Shown here: positions 16,017 through 25,923 of the stretch, piece after piece
Position numbering within the stretch: position 1 is the stretch's first letter
Layout of the letters: each line of letters starts with the position of its first letter
From: Hydrogenibacillus schlegelii
GTDB lineage: Bacteria; Bacillota; Bacilli; Thermicanales; DSM-22653
Direction: 5' to 3'
Assembly (NCBI RefSeq): GCF_001653195.1
Contig: NZ_JXBB01000060.1
Location: 1-64,000 of the forward strand
Length of the DNA stretch: 64,000 bases
Translations under genes and position numbers: made by a program
Notes under the pieces: model-generated
Told to the model about the DNA's origin: nothing
The model's input: only the letters and a program-made list of their open reading frames with translations
Databases searched by the model: none

Positions 16017-16813
16017 GTGATCATCCCTTCCATCGGCGACGAAGCGCTCGCGTAGGCCCGTTTCGGCATGCGCCCGGCGCGATACGCCATCCGGCCGGCA
16101 AGGACCGCATGACGCATCGCTTCGGCCATTTTCACCGGGTCTTTGGCCTCGGCCACCGCGGTGTTCACGAGCACCGCGTCGGCGCCGAGCTCAAGCGCCA
16201 GCGCCACGTCTGACGGCGCGCCGAGCCCGGCATCGACGATGACCGGCACGCGAACCGATTCGACGATGAGCTTCAGCGCATAAGGGTTCAGGATGCCGAG
16301 TCCGGTGCCGATCGGTGCGGCCCCCGGCATGACCGCATGCGCCCCCACCGCTTCGAGCCGCTTGGCGAGAACCGGGTCATCTGACGTGTAAGCGAGGACG
16401 ATGAACCCTTCCCTCACGAGCGCTTCCGTCGCCTTCAGCGTCTCGATCGGATCCGGAAGGAGCGTCCGCGTATCGCCGACGATCTCGACCTTGATCATCG
16501 AGGAAAGTCCGCTGGCTTTCGCCAGGCGGGCGAGTCGGATCGCCTCCTCCGCCGTCCTGGCTCCGGCGGTGTTGGGAAGCAGCCGATGCCGGGAAAGGTC
16601 AACCCCTTCCAACACGCCGGAGACGCCTTCGACCCCTTCCCGCCGCTCGAGATCGACGCGGCGCACGGCGAACGTCACGACTTCCGCCCCCGAAGCCTCG
16701 ATCGCCCGCTTTTGCACATCCACGGACGGGTATTTCCCCGTCCCCAAAAAGAGCCGCGAACGGAACGCATACGGTCCGATGGTGAGGAAATCGTCTTCAT
16801 TTTTTCGCTGCAT
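16013..16813 (-). CDS. thiG: Thiazole synthase ThiG
   Basis: TIM-barrel enzyme of 266 residues forming the thiazole ring of thiamine from deoxyxylulose phosphate, dehydroglycine and ThiS-thiocarboxylate. K108 in MIKVEI is the Schiff-base lysine; [13 protein letters not shown] and [12 protein letters not shown] with [10 protein letters not shown] are family motifs. It lies 56 bases after thiS and overlaps the hydrolase gene. The TPP riboswitch upstream of thiS should control it. Confidence 0.95.
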   Translation of the reverse strand: MQRKNEDDFLTIGPYAFRSRLFLGTGKYPSVDVQKRAIEASGAEVVTFAVRRVDLERREGVEGVSGVLEGVDLSRHRLLPNTAGARTAEEAIRLARLAKASGLSSMIKVEIVGDTRTLLPDPIETLKATEALVREGFIVLAYTSDDPVLAKRLEAVGAHAVMPGAAPIGTGLGILNPYALKLIVESVRVPVIVDAGLGAPSDVALALELGADAVLVNTAVAEAKDPVKMAEAMRHAVLAGRMAYRAGRMPKRAYASASSPMEGMIT

Positions 16814-16869
16814 AGGCTTCCCTCGCTCCCGAAGGCAAAGTTCAGGTCCTTTCGCTTCGGCCCGAACCC

Positions 16870-17070
16870 TCAGCCCCCGCCGACGAAGTGGACGATTTCG
16901 AGCTTATCGTTTGGGCGGAGGGGCGTTCGAGCATAGTCGTCCTTCGCCACGATGGCCTCGTTCAGCTCAACCATGACGATTTTGCCTTCCAGTCCGTAGT
17001 GCTTGAGCACGTCGTAAACCGTCTCCACGCCCGGAAGATCGACCTTCTTCCCGTTGAGGATGAGTTCCAT
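16870..17070 (-). CDS. thiS: Sulfur carrier protein ThiS
   Basis: A ubiquitin-like protein of 66 residues ending in the required Gly-Gly (VHFVGGG), whose C terminus is activated and thiocarboxylated to give sulfur to ThiG. I start at ATG 17070, preceded by GAGGGGGGATCCG. An exact copy of this initiation region lies 20 bases upstream in frame, so a form seven residues longer is possible (see findings). First gene after the TPP riboswitch. Confidence 0.93.
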   Translation of the reverse strand: MELILNGKKVDLPGVETVYDVLKHYGLEGKIVMVELNEAIVAKDDYARTPLRPNDKLEIVHFVGGG

Positions 17071-17107
17071 CGGATCCCCCCTCGGCCCCATCGGATCCCC
17101 CTCGGCC
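17068..17107 (-). repeat. Tandem duplication of the thiS start region
   Basis: Two adjacent 20-21 base copies (17068-17087 and 17088-17107), each holding GAGGGGG, GATCCG and ATG on the minus strand. Both ATG codons are in the thiS frame. Confidence 0.8.
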
Positions 17108-17109
17108 AC

Positions 17110-17135
17110 AAAAAAACGCCGCCCGGCGGCGGCGC
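17110..17135 (-). terminator. Riboswitch expression-platform terminator
   Basis: Minus strand CGCCGCC-loop-GGCGGCG followed by seven T. It lies between the TPP aptamer and thiS, so TPP probably acts by premature transcription termination. Confidence 0.8.
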
Positions 17136-17165
17136 CTGCATCGGAACGCATGGTCTCACGACCGC

Positions 17166-17284
17166 CACCTTCCCTCCGCCGGCATTACCCGGAGCGCTGA
17201 AAACCCTCAGCGCGCGTTCAGGTTCAAAGGGTTGGAGCCAGGCTCCTCTCAGCCGGGCCAGAGGCCCAGCACCCCCGGTGGCCT
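17166..17284 (-). promoter_or_regulatory. TPP riboswitch (THI element)
   Basis: The minus strand carries the diagnostic THI-box pieces in order: GGGGGTGCT, CTGAGAGG, ACCCTTTGAACCTGA, a variable GC hairpin, then GGGTAATGCCGGCGGAGGG. These form the pyrimidine- and pyrophosphate-binding helices of the thiamine pyrophosphate aptamer. It precedes a terminator and thiS-thiG, so high TPP should switch the operon off. Confidence 0.95.
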
Positions 17285-17316
17285 TCCTCTCGCTGCGATC
17301 GCTTGTGGTCACCTTC

Positions 17317-17345
17317 ATTGTACAGCAATGCCGAGCGACGCGCAA
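17317..17345 (-). promoter_or_regulatory. Promoter of the thiS-thiG leader
   Basis: Minus strand TTGCGC (17345-17340), a 17-base spacer, then TACAAT (17322-17317), placing the transcript start about 25 bases before the TPP aptamer. Confidence 0.6.
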
Positions 17346-17456
17346 ACAGCCTCCGCGGCTCAAACGGGTCGGCGGACAGGCGGGCGCGGTCCGATCTGCC
17401 GCTTGCCGTTGATCTCGGACGCCCGCTTGTCGTAGCATAGACTCGGGGTGAGACCG

Positions 17457-18512
17457 ATGCCCGGATTGTTCGACCCGATGATCCTTCGGGGGCTGACCCT
17501 GCCCAACCGCATCGTCATGTCGCCCATGTGCCAGTACAGCGCCGGACCGGACGGCCGGGCCAACGACTGGCATTTCGTGCACTACGGCACGCGGGCCGTC
17601 GGCGGCGTCGGCTTGATCCTTCTGGAAGCGACGGCCGTCGAAAGCCGCGGACGCATCAGCGAAGCCGACCTCGGCCTTTATGACGACGGGCAGATTGAGC
17701 CCCTGGCGCGGATCGTCGATTTTATTCACGCCCAAGGGGTTCCCGTCGGCGTCCAGCTGGCCCACGCCGGGCGCAAGGCCTGGTCGCCGGCGCGGGGAAT
17801 CGGCCCCGAACAGGCGGTGGCTCCGTCTGCCCTGCCCTACGCCGACGGCTGGCCGGCGCCGCGGGAATTGTCCACCGATGAACTTCCGCTCATCGTGGAA
17901 GCGTTCGTTCAGGCGGCGCGGCGGGCCGCCCGGGCCGGCTTCGACGTGATCGAGATCCATGCCGCTCATGGTTATCTTTTGCACGAGTTCCTTTCGCCGC
18001 TGTCGAATCATCGGCAGGACGCGTACGGTGGCGATCTCGAGAACCGCATGCGGCTTCTTCTGGACGTGGTGGAAGCGACACGGGACGTCTGGCCGGGCGA
18101 TCGGCCGCTTTTTGTCCGCCTTTCGGCCGTGGACTGGGCGCCGGGCGGTTTGACCCTGGAGGACACGGTGAAAATCGCGAAAGCGCTGAAAGCGCGCGGC
18201 GTGGATCTGGTGGACGTAAGTTCGGGAGGGTTGATCCCGCCGCCCGAGCCCATTCCGGAGGGCCCGGGATACCAGACGGGCTTCGCGGCGGAAGTCCGCC
18301 GACGGGCGGGCGTCGCCACCGGAGCCGTGGGTCAGATTACCGCCCCCGCTCAGGCCGACGCCGTCGTTCGCAGCGGGCAGGCCGATCTGGTGTTCCTGGC
18401 GCGGCAGCTCCTCCGTGAACCTTACTGGCCGCTCCGGGCGGCGGCGGAACTCGGCGTCGACCGCTCCTGGCCGCGCCAGTACCTGCGCGCAAAGCCGCGC
18501 GTCCATGCCTGA
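17457..18512 (+). CDS. namA: NADPH dehydrogenase NamA/YqjM (old yellow enzyme)
   Basis: FMN enzyme of 351 residues reducing activated double bonds, quinones and nitro compounds with NADPH. It is of the YqjM class: C25 and Y27 in SPMCQYSA, the substrate-binding pair H168 and H171 in HAAHGYLLHEF, and the FMN site GAVGQITAPAQAD followed by the ARQLLREPYWP segment. I start at ATG 17457, since GGGGTGAGA precedes it; the in-frame GTG at 17448 lies inside that ribosome site. It stands alone between the thiamine operon (divergent) and fumC. Confidence 0.92.
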   Translation: MPGLFDPMILRGLTLPNRIVMSPMCQYSAGPDGRANDWHFVHYGTRAVGGVGLILLEATAVESRGRISEADLGLYDDGQIEPLARIVDFIHAQGVPVGVQLAHAGRKAWSPARGIGPEQAVAPSALPYADGWPAPRELSTDELPLIVEAFVQAARRAARAGFDVIEIHAAHGYLLHEFLSPLSNHRQDAYGGDLENRMRLLLDVVEATRDVWPGDRPLFVRLSAVDWAPGGLTLEDTVKIAKALKARGVDLVDVSSGGLIPPPEPIPEGPGYQTGFAAEVRRRAGVATGAVGQITAPAQADAVVRSGQADLVFLARQLLREPYWPLRAAAELGVDRSWPRQYLRAKPRVHA

Positions 18513-18515
18513 ACT

Positions 18516-18544
18516 TTGCCATCCCCGGCGTTGTTGACTAGAAT
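18516..18544 (+). promoter_or_regulatory. Sigma-A promoter of fumC
   Basis: TTGCCA (18516-18521), a 17-base spacer, then TAGAAT (18539-18544), 47 bases before the fumC start. Confidence 0.6.
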
Positions 18545-18590
18545 GGAAGAAGCGGCGGTTTTGGCATCTTTCCCCTAAGGAGGCAGCACC

Positions 18591-19988
<1,398 letters not shown>

Positions 19989-20004
19989 CGTCGAAGCCGG
20001 ATGT

Positions 20005-20059
20005 CGACCCCGGCGTCCCGCGGAAACGAGCCGTTTCGCGGCGCCGGGGTCGTCTTTTT
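20005..20059. terminator. Terminator between fumC and threonine dehydratase
   Basis: GACCCCGGCG (20006-20015) pairs with CGCCGGGGTC (20042-20051), enclosing a second stem, and is followed by TCTTTTTC. It serves fumC; the convergent gene ends at 20098. Confidence 0.85.
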
Positions 20060-20097
20060 CTTCCGATCCCCCGATTCCGCTGACCGCCCGTGCCGGC

Positions 20098-21105
20098 TTA
20101 TAGCCCGTGCCGCGCAAGCGTCTCCGAAAGCGCCGGCCAGAGGGCCCGCCAGTCGACGTTCCCGCCCGAGAGGATCGCCACCCGCCGGCGGGCCGCCGCC
20201 GGCCGGAGGGCGGCGGCGACGCTTACGGCGCCGGACGGTTCGACGACCTGCTTGAGGCGCGTCATGAGGAAAAAGACCGCCTCGACGATCTCCGTCTCGC
20301 TCACCCGGACGACGTCGTCGACGAGTCGGGCGATGATCGGAAAGGTGAGCTCGCCCGGCGTCAGCGCCCTGAGGCCGTCGGCGATCGTCGGCGCCGCCTT
20401 CAGGGCGACCCGCCGGCCGGCGGCGAGCGAGCCGTGGGTGTCGTCGGCGAGCTCCGGTTCGACGCCGATCACCGCCACCTCCGGCCGCCGGTCCTTCACC
20501 CACGTCGCGATGCCGGAGATGAGCCCGCCGCCTCCGATCGGGACGTAGATCGCCTCGACGTCCGGAAGATCGTCGAGCACCTCCAAGCCGACGGTCCCCT
20601 GACCGGCGATGACGCGCGGATCGTCGTACGGCGGGATGAAGGCGGCCCCTTCCGCCGCGGCGAGCTCCCGGGCCTTCGAGAGGCGCGTCTCCGAATCGTC
20701 GCCGGCGACGACGATGCGGCCGCCGTACGCCTCGATCGCCGCCCGCTTCGCCGGGGCGATCGACGCCGGGACGACGACGGTCGCCGGAAGGCCGACCGCC
20801 CGGGCGGCGTACGCGACGGCGGCGCCGTGGTTTCCCGACGAGGCGGCGACGACCGCCCGGGCGCCCGCCTCGGCCGCGGCCAAAACGGCGTTCAATGCCC
20901 CGCGGATCTTAAACGACCCCGTCTTCTGCAGATGTTCCCCTTTCAAAAAAAGCGACGCTCCGGCCCGCCCGTCCAGAAGCGCCGAGCGAAGAAGCGGAGT
21001 CCGGTGCACGTGCGGCCGGAGGCGCGCATCGGCCGCGAGCACGTCGGCGGCCGTCGGCGCCTCTGCGGGGACCGATGTTTTCGCCTCCATTTTTTTCGCC
21101 TCCAT
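20098..21105 (-). CDS. Threonine ammonia-lyase, PLP dependent (no ACT domain)
   Basis: A fold-type II PLP enzyme of 335 residues that deaminates threonine or serine. K66 in KTGSFKIRGA forms the Schiff base, SSGNHG binds substrate, and GGGGLISG near 190-200 holds the PLP phosphate. It lacks the C-terminal ACT domain of biosynthetic IlvA, so a catabolic TdcB-like dehydratase or a serine racemase-like enzyme is likely. The start region is a 15-base tandem duplication giving two in-frame ATG codons (21105 and 21090), each preceded by a GGAGG; I keep the first because AAGGAGGACC is better. Confidence 0.88.
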   Translation of the reverse strand: MEAKKMEAKTSVPAEAPTAADVLAADARLRPHVHRTPLLRSALLDGRAGASLFLKGEHLQKTGSFKIRGALNAVLAAAEAGARAVVAASSGNHGAAVAYAARAVGLPATVVVPASIAPAKRAAIEAYGGRIVVAGDDSETRLSKARELAAAEGAAFIPPYDDPRVIAGQGTVGLEVLDDLPDVEAIYVPIGGGGLISGIATWVKDRRPEVAVIGVEPELADDTHGSLAAGRRVALKAAPTIADGLRALTPGELTFPIIARLVDDVVRVSETEIVEAVFFLMTRLKQVVEPSGAVSVAAALRPAAARRRVAILSGGNVDWRALWPALSETLARHGL

Positions 21106-21187
21106 CGAGGTCCTCCTTTTTATGCGATTATAAGACCACTATAAGCCCACCGGGTCGACCGCGATCACCGCGCCAGGACCGCCGCGA

Positions 21188-22318
21188 TCACCGGGGCGGG
21201 GGCGGCGGCAGGCTCCCGGCGGCGACGCCGGTCATCACGAGGAGAAAAGCGATCAGCCCAAAATACGCCCCGCCGTAGGCAAGCCGGGTCCCGAGCGGCA
21301 CCCGGTAATATTCCGGGTCGACGGCGATCCCCCGCGGCGTCCGCTCCGACCGGTAACGGACGCGCAGCCGAAGCCGACCGGTCGCCGGGCCGAGGCGATG
21401 GTAGCCCAGCATTTCCGCCTCCGTTACCGTGCCGAGCGGAAACGAAACCTCCCCGATCTTCCCGACGCCGGGGTAGTCGACCTCGAGGACGGACTCCCGG
21501 TCGTCGAGTCGCACGTACTGGCGGAAGTCGAGCGCCCGCCGGTGCGCTTCCCCCGGAACCGGCGCCCCCACCGCCTCGAACACCGCCGGCGAAGCCGGGA
21601 CGGTGAGCACCGCCTCCAGATCCCCGTCGTTTTTCCGGCCGAAAACCGTTCGGGCGAGCTCCAGGGCAAACAGAAACCAGAACAGCAAAAAGACGATCGC
21701 CTGGAGGTAAATGATGACGACCAGCCCGACGACGAGGCCGACGATCCAGAGCCAGCGGGAGATGGCGACGACGATCCGCCCGCCGTCGAGGGGATGGATC
21801 GGCAAGAGGTTTAAGAGATTGATGAAAAACCCGGCCCAGGCGACAAGCATGATGAGCGGCGAATCCAGCCAGCGGGCGAGGCCAAACGCCCCGAGGGCGC
21901 CGAGCGTGCCGAAGGCGGGACCGCCGATGGCGACGAATGCCTCCGTCGGCGCGTCGGCCGGCTGCCGCTTGAGGAGGATCACCGCCCCGAGGAACGGAAT
22001 GAACGCCGGAAGCGTCACCGGAAGCCCCGCCCGTCGGGCGGCGAGGACGTGGCCCATCTCGTGGATGAAGAGCATGGCCACGAGGCCGACGGCAAAGGGC
22101 CACGGGTAGATGAGGGCGTAGGCGCCGATGGAAAGGGCCATGCTCCAGATCGTCGGCCCGAGCTTACCGAATTTTAATAGTTTGATGACGAGGAACCCGA
22201 TGCTTTTCGCTTTGCTCAGCAGAATCGCCAGCGCGGCGATGAGTCCCCCCATCCGGCCGAATCGGCCCTTCGGGCGCTCCCTCACGGCGGACCCCCCTGC
22301 CCAAAATGCTTTCATCAT
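21188..22318 (-). CDS. Site-2 protease family membrane metalloprotease (M50)
   Basis: A protein of 376 residues with about six hydrophobic helices. Zinc motifs are HEMGH (86-90) in the second helix and LLPIHPLDGG (171-180), the hallmark of intramembrane S2P-type proteases. The C-terminal 130 residues form a soluble domain with no recognised motif, ending in a final helix and a proline run. The N-terminal 22 residues are basic and poorly supported: the first ATG lacks a ribosome site, so a later start is possible. The substrate is unknown. Confidence 0.82.
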   Translation of the reverse strand: MMKAFWAGGSAVRERPKGRFGRMGGLIAALAILLSKAKSIGFLVIKLLKFGKLGPTIWSMALSIGAYALIYPWPFAVGLVAMLFIHEMGHVLAARRAGLPVTLPAFIPFLGAVILLKRQPADAPTEAFVAIGGPAFGTLGALGAFGLARWLDSPLIMLVAWAGFFINLLNLLPIHPLDGGRIVVAISRWLWIVGLVVGLVVIIYLQAIVFLLFWFLFALELARTVFGRKNDGDLEAVLTVPASPAVFEAVGAPVPGEAHRRALDFRQYVRLDDRESVLEVDYPGVGKIGEVSFPLGTVTEAEMLGYHRLGPATGRLRLRVRYRSERTPRGIAVDPEYYRVPLGTRLAYGGAYFGLIAFLLVMTGVAAGSLPPPPPR

Positions 22319-22391
22319 TATACCGGCACAGACCGCTTCCGGACAACCACCATACCGTAAGGTGAGATCGTCCGAGAAAGGAGGGAACCCG

Positions 22392-22709
22392 ATGGCAGTC
22401 GCCTACGCCCACGCCGTCCGCTACATCGGACGGCCGGTCTGGGTCCTGACCAAAGACGGCCGCCGCCTTCACGGCATCGTCCATCACGTGACGCCGACGC
22501 ACCTGTACCTGCGCCCCTTTGCCCCCGCCCCCGTGGGGCCGGTCGTGCGGCCGATGGGCACCGAAGGCCGGACCGACGTCGTCCCCCTCGGCGCTGCAAG
22601 CGGCCTGACGACCGTCGACGAGACCCAATGGGGGTGGGGACCGTATACGGCGGCGGTGATTGCATTGCCGCTTTTTGTCCTGCTCGCCCTCGGACTTCTC
22701 TGGATTTAA
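22392..22709 (+). CDS. Small membrane protein, unknown function
   Basis: A protein of 105 residues. The first half has alternating basic and hydrophobic residues with a KDGRRLHGIVHHVTPTHLYL stretch that resembles an Sm-like beta barrel; the end (about 84-104) is one hydrophobic helix. AAAGGAGGGAACCCG precedes ATG 22392, the best ribosome site nearby, so the longer frame to the left is not used. A clear terminator follows. It faces the spoVA cluster on the other strand. I do not recognise the family. Confidence 0.68.
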   Translation: MAVAYAHAVRYIGRPVWVLTKDGRRLHGIVHHVTPTHLYLRPFAPAPVGPVVRPMGTEGRTDVVPLGAASGLTTVDETQWGWGPYTAAVIALPLFVLLALGLLWI

Positions 22710-22721
22710 GATTAAGGAAGT

Positions 22722-22758
22722 CAAAAAAGCGGCCCGCCAAACGGCGGGCTGTTTTTTG
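22722..22758. terminator. Bidirectional hairpin terminator
   Basis: GCCCGCC-AAAC-GGCGGGC with an A run on the left and TGTTTTTT on the right. It ends the small membrane protein gene and may also end the convergent spoVA transcript. Confidence 0.82.
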
Positions 22759-22833
22759 ACCGGGCGTCCGGCGACTTCAAGCGTCCGACCGCGTCTTTTT
22801 GCATCGTCCGCTCTCCTGAGCCGCCCGCCCTCC

Positions 22834-23184
22834 CTATCCCTTCGGCCGAAAGACGAGGGCGGCGAGAAAACTGAAGATGATGGCCGCGCTGATGCCGGCG
22901 CTCGTGATCTCGAACATCCCGGTGATGACGCCGATCCACCCGTGGCGCTTGAGCTCCTCCAGCGCCCCGGTCGTCAGGGCATAACCGAAGCTCGTGATCG
23001 GCACGCTCGCCCCGGCGCCGGCAAAGCGGATGAGGGGCTCATACCAGCCGAGGCCGCCGAGGACGGCGCCGGCGACGACGAGCGTCACGGTCGTGTGCCC
23101 CGGCGTCAGCCGGCCCACGTCCATCATCAGCTGGCCGACGGCGCTGATGAGCCCGCCGACGACGAAGGCCCAGAAAAAGATCAC
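22834..23184 (-). CDS. spoVAE: Stage V sporulation protein AE (SpoVAEb type)
   Basis: A membrane protein of 116 residues with three to four helices, part of the SpoVA channel that moves calcium-dipicolinate into the forespore and out during germination. Family motifs include GGLISAVGQLMMD near the start and GAGASVPITSFGYALTTGA in the middle. It begins two bases after the spoVAD stop. It parallels SpoVAC, whose middle region is similar. Confidence 0.93.
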   Translation of the reverse strand: MIFFWAFVVGGLISAVGQLMMDVGRLTPGHTTVTLVVAGAVLGGLGWYEPLIRFAGAGASVPITSFGYALTTGALEELKRHGWIGVITGMFEITSAGISAAIIFSFLAALVFRPKG

Positions 23185-23185
23185 C

Positions 23186-24190
23186 CTACCTCCCCCTCTC
23201 CACCGCCACCGCGTGGGCGATCGTCGGCACCGACTCCCCCTGCTGGTACGTCACCGGCGACATGAGGGCCCCGGTGGCGACGATAAGCAGGCGGAAGATC
23301 GTCCCGGCGACGAGGTGTTTCATCAGGTGACCGTAAAACACCGCCGCCGAGCTCGCCGCGCCGCTCGCCCCGGAAAAGACGCCCTGATCTTCCCGATAGA
23401 TCATGAGCCCCGCGTCGACGATCTTCTCCGGGTCGAAGCGAAGCCCCGCCTGCTCGAGGAGCTCCAGCAAAAGTTCCCGCCCGATCCGGCCGAGGTCGCC
23501 GGTGACGATGAGGTCGTAGTCGCCGGGCGAGCGGGTCATGTCTTCAAGGTGCGTCACGATCGTGTCGTACGCCGCCGGCGCCATCGCCGCCCCCATGTTG
23601 AGCGGATCTTTGAGCCCGAGGTCGACGACCCGGCCGACGGTGGCGGCGGTGATGACGACCGGTGCCGGGTCGAGGGCCACGATGCCGGCGCCGGCGCCGG
23701 TGACCGTCCACTGGGCCGTCGGCGGCTTCTGGGCGCCGTATTCCGTCGGATAGCGGTACGTCCGCTCCGCCGCCAGGTTGTGGCTCGCCGTTCCGGTGAG
23801 CGCCCGGCGCACCCGCCCGGCGTCGACGGCGAGGGCCGCCAGAGCGAGCCCCTCCATCGACGTCGAGCAGGCGCCGTTTAAGCCGATGAAGGGCATGCCC
23901 ATCGTCCGGGCCGCAAAGGACGCCGTCACCCCCTGGCTCAGGAGGTCGCCGGCGAGAAAGAGGTCGACGTCGTCCTTGCCGAGGCCGGCCTTTTTGAGGG
24001 CGATCTCCGCCGCCGACTCGAGGAGCTTCCGCTCCGCCTGTTCGAACGTCTGCATCCCGGCGTAGACGTCGTCGAAGATGAGATCAAAATCGCCGGCGAG
24101 CGGCCCTTCCCCTTCTTTCGGACCGCCGACGGCCGCCGAAGCGAGGATGCCCGGACGGTTCGGAAACAGCCACGTTCGCCCGCGTCTCAC
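23186..24190 (-). CDS. spoVAD: Stage V sporulation protein AD
   Basis: A protein of 334 residues with the thiolase-like fold; SpoVAD binds dipicolinic acid and sits on the outer face of the spore inner membrane. Conserved segments include GPLAGDFD, GLNGACSTSMEGLALA around the thiolase-type pocket, ASHNLAAERTYRYPTEYG and a C-terminal SPVTYQQGESVPTIAHAV. The start is GTG with AGGAGGGGG upstream. It lies 146 bases after spoVAC with nothing recognised between. Confidence 0.95.
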   Translation of the reverse strand: MRRGRTWLFPNRPGILASAAVGGPKEGEGPLAGDFDLIFDDVYAGMQTFEQAERKLLESAAEIALKKAGLGKDDVDLFLAGDLLSQGVTASFAARTMGMPFIGLNGACSTSMEGLALAALAVDAGRVRRALTGTASHNLAAERTYRYPTEYGAQKPPTAQWTVTGAGAGIVALDPAPVVITAATVGRVVDLGLKDPLNMGAAMAPAAYDTIVTHLEDMTRSPGDYDLIVTGDLGRIGRELLLELLEQAGLRFDPEKIVDAGLMIYREDQGVFSGASGAASSAAVFYGHLMKHLVAGTIFRLLIVATGALMSPVTYQQGESVPTIAHAVAVERGR

Positions 24191-24336
24191 CCGACCCCCT
24201 CCTCCTTTTGGCCGTCATCCGTCCCGGGCGCCGGCCGGATCAGGGCGGTCCGCCTGCTTTCCGGAACCGGCATCTTGCGGCCGGCCCGGAAACGGCGCGG
24301 GCCGCCAAGACGGCACCGACCGGCCCCTTTCCGGCG

Positions 24337-24792
24337 TCAGACCAGCGCTTCCACCACCGCCCGGACGAGGGCGACGACGAAGGCCGCCACCGTTCCGAAG
24401 ACGATCACCGGCCCCGCGACTTTGAACATGTTCGCGCCGACGCCGTAGACGAGTCCTTCCGACCGGGCGTCGAGGGCGCTGGAAGCCATCGTGTTGGCAA
24501 ACCCGGTCACCGGCACGATGCTTCCGGCGCCGGCCCACTCGCCGATCTTGTCGTAGACGCCGAGGCCGGTCAGAAGCACGCTCAAAAAGACGAGCGTCGC
24601 CACCGTCGGGTTGCTGGCGGTCTGTTCCGTAAATCCGAACACCGTCTCGTACAGCCACATGAACGCCTGCCCGACGACGGAGATGAGCCCGCCGACGAGA
24701 AAGGCCCGGGCGACGTTGGCCGCCACCGGCCGGGTCGTCTCCTTGGAACGGGCAAGCGCCTGGTAGGCCTTCGCTTCCGGCAGTCTGGCCAT
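24337..24792 (-). CDS. spoVAC: Stage V sporulation protein AC
   Basis: A membrane protein of 151 residues; SpoVAC forms a mechanosensitive channel of the SpoVA complex. Hydrophobic helices with GGLISVVGQAFMW, the GAGSIVPVTGFANTM loop and a C-terminal FGTVAAFVVALV helix match the family. I start at ATG 24792, six bases after AAGGAGGAA; the frame is open further left only without a ribosome site. A forespore-type promoter lies directly upstream. Only AC, AD and AE are present here; AA, AB, AEa and AF are not in the window. Confidence 0.94.
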   Translation of the reverse strand: MARLPEAKAYQALARSKETTRPVAANVARAFLVGGLISVVGQAFMWLYETVFGFTEQTASNPTVATLVFLSVLLTGLGVYDKIGEWAGAGSIVPVTGFANTMASSALDARSEGLVYGVGANMFKVAGPVIVFGTVAAFVVALVRAVVEALV

Positions 24793-24815
24793 GCCGCTTC
24801 CTCCTTCCGTCTGGT

Positions 24816-24844
24816 TAGCATGCACCCCCCGGCATAAAATAATC
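24816..24844 (-). promoter_or_regulatory. Sigma-G/sigma-F-like promoter of spoVAC-AD-AE
   Basis: Minus strand GATTA (24844-24840), a 17-base spacer, then CATGCTA (24822-24816), which fits the forespore -10 CATnnTA exactly. It lies 23 bases upstream of spoVAC, whose transcription by sigma-G is known in B. subtilis. Confidence 0.6.
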
Positions 24845-24864
24845 GGCAAAAAAAATCCGGCCGG

Positions 24865-25500
24865 TCAGCCGTCCCGCCGGAACACGCCGGCGTAGATCGG
24901 CCGACCGGCCAAAAGAAACCGGGCCTCATAATCCGTCACCGGCCCCCGGATCGGGCCGCCGACGACCGTCCGCTCTTCGAGCGGCACGAGGCCCTGAGCG
25001 ATGAGCTGCTCCCGGCTGTAGGCGTAAAAGTTCGGGTGGTCGGTTTTAAAGACGACCTCCCCGCCCGGCCGAAGCAGGGCGACAAGACGACCCAGCCGCG
25101 CCGGATGCGTGAGCCGCCGCTTGGCGTGTCGCCGCTTCGGCCACGGATCGCTGAAATGAAAATACAGCCGGTCGATCTCCCCCGGATGAAAGTAGGCGCC
25201 CAGCCGATCGACGTCGTCGAAGATAAAGCCGACGTTCGTCCGCTCGGCCGACCGCACCCGGCGCCAGGCGACGTAGAGGGCTTCCGCCTTCCGCTCGACG
25301 CCGACAAAATTCACCCCCGGCTCCGCCTCCGCCGCCTCGACGAGAAAGCGTCCGCGGCCGGAGCCGAGCTCGACGTAAAGCGGCGCCGGGCGGTGAAAAA
25401 AGAGAAGCCGCCACTTCCCCGGCCAGCCGTCGGGGCGGTGGACCACCTCCGGCGCGGCGAGGAGCGCCGGACGGGCTTCCGGCTTATGGCGGAGCCTCAC
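24865..25500 (-). CDS. trmB: tRNA (guanine-N7)-methyltransferase TrmB
   Basis: A protein of 211 residues that methylates G46 of tRNA with SAM. SAM motif ELGSGRGRF near 44-52; the diagnostic FHFSDPWPKRRHAKRRL block near 114-130; KTDHPNFYAYS near 152-162; TDYEARF near the end. It overlaps the preceding hypothetical gene by four bases (its ATG inside that stop). Confidence 0.94.
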   Translation of the reverse strand: MRLRHKPEARPALLAAPEVVHRPDGWPGKWRLLFFHRPAPLYVELGSGRGRFLVEAAEAEPGVNFVGVERKAEALYVAWRRVRSAERTNVGFIFDDVDRLGAYFHPGEIDRLYFHFSDPWPKRRHAKRRLTHPARLGRLVALLRPGGEVVFKTDHPNFYAYSREQLIAQGLVPLEERTVVGGPIRGPVTDYEARFLLAGRPIYAGVFRRDG

Positions 25501-25853
25501 CGGTCCTCCCCTTCCCCGGCAGGGTCAAACCACCGGTCGAGCACCGTCCCCGACAGCACCTGCGCCCGGATAAACTGCACCTGATGCGGCAAAAACAGGC
25601 TCTCCCACGGCAGGCCGAGCCGGCCGGCGAGATCGACCAGCACCAAAAGCTCCGTCCAGGCGACGTAGCGTTTGTACCAGAAAAACGACGGATTTTCCAC
25701 CATGTACGGATAGAGATCGTCGAAGGCCGTGTGCTTGCTCTGGATCGCCCGCTCGAACTGCATCTTCGCCGCCCGGAGCCGCTCCTCGACGAGCGCCGCG
25801 CACCGGGCGTCCTCCGTCGTCGGCCAGGCGCCCCGCTCTCTCGCCTCGGGCAT
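25497..25853 (-). CDS. Hypothetical protein cotranslated with trmB
   Basis: A protein of 118 residues, soluble, rich in aromatic residues with a central YPYMVENPSFFWYKRYVAW stretch and a DLAGRLGLPWESLFLP segment. It is probably mostly helical. I do not recognise the family. ATG 25853 has GAAGGGAGGGG upstream, and the stop overlaps trmB by ATGA, so it is real and coupled. A role linked to tRNA modification is only a guess from position. Confidence 0.72.
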   Translation of the reverse strand: MPEARERGAWPTTEDARCAALVEERLRAAKMQFERAIQSKHTAFDDLYPYMVENPSFFWYKRYVAWTELLVLVDLAGRLGLPWESLFLPHQVQFIRAQVLSGTVLDRWFDPAGEGEDR

Positions 25854-25923
25854 CCTCGCCCCTCCCTTCGCCCGCCGCGCCGCGCACCGCGCGCGGCGCG
25901 GCCGTTCTTTTCCGTTTACAGAC

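Noticed and set aside
21165-22103. 312-residue frame antiparallel in phase to the M50 protease
   Set aside because: Very arginine/proline-rich; the overlapping frame has clear HEMGH and LDGG motifs.
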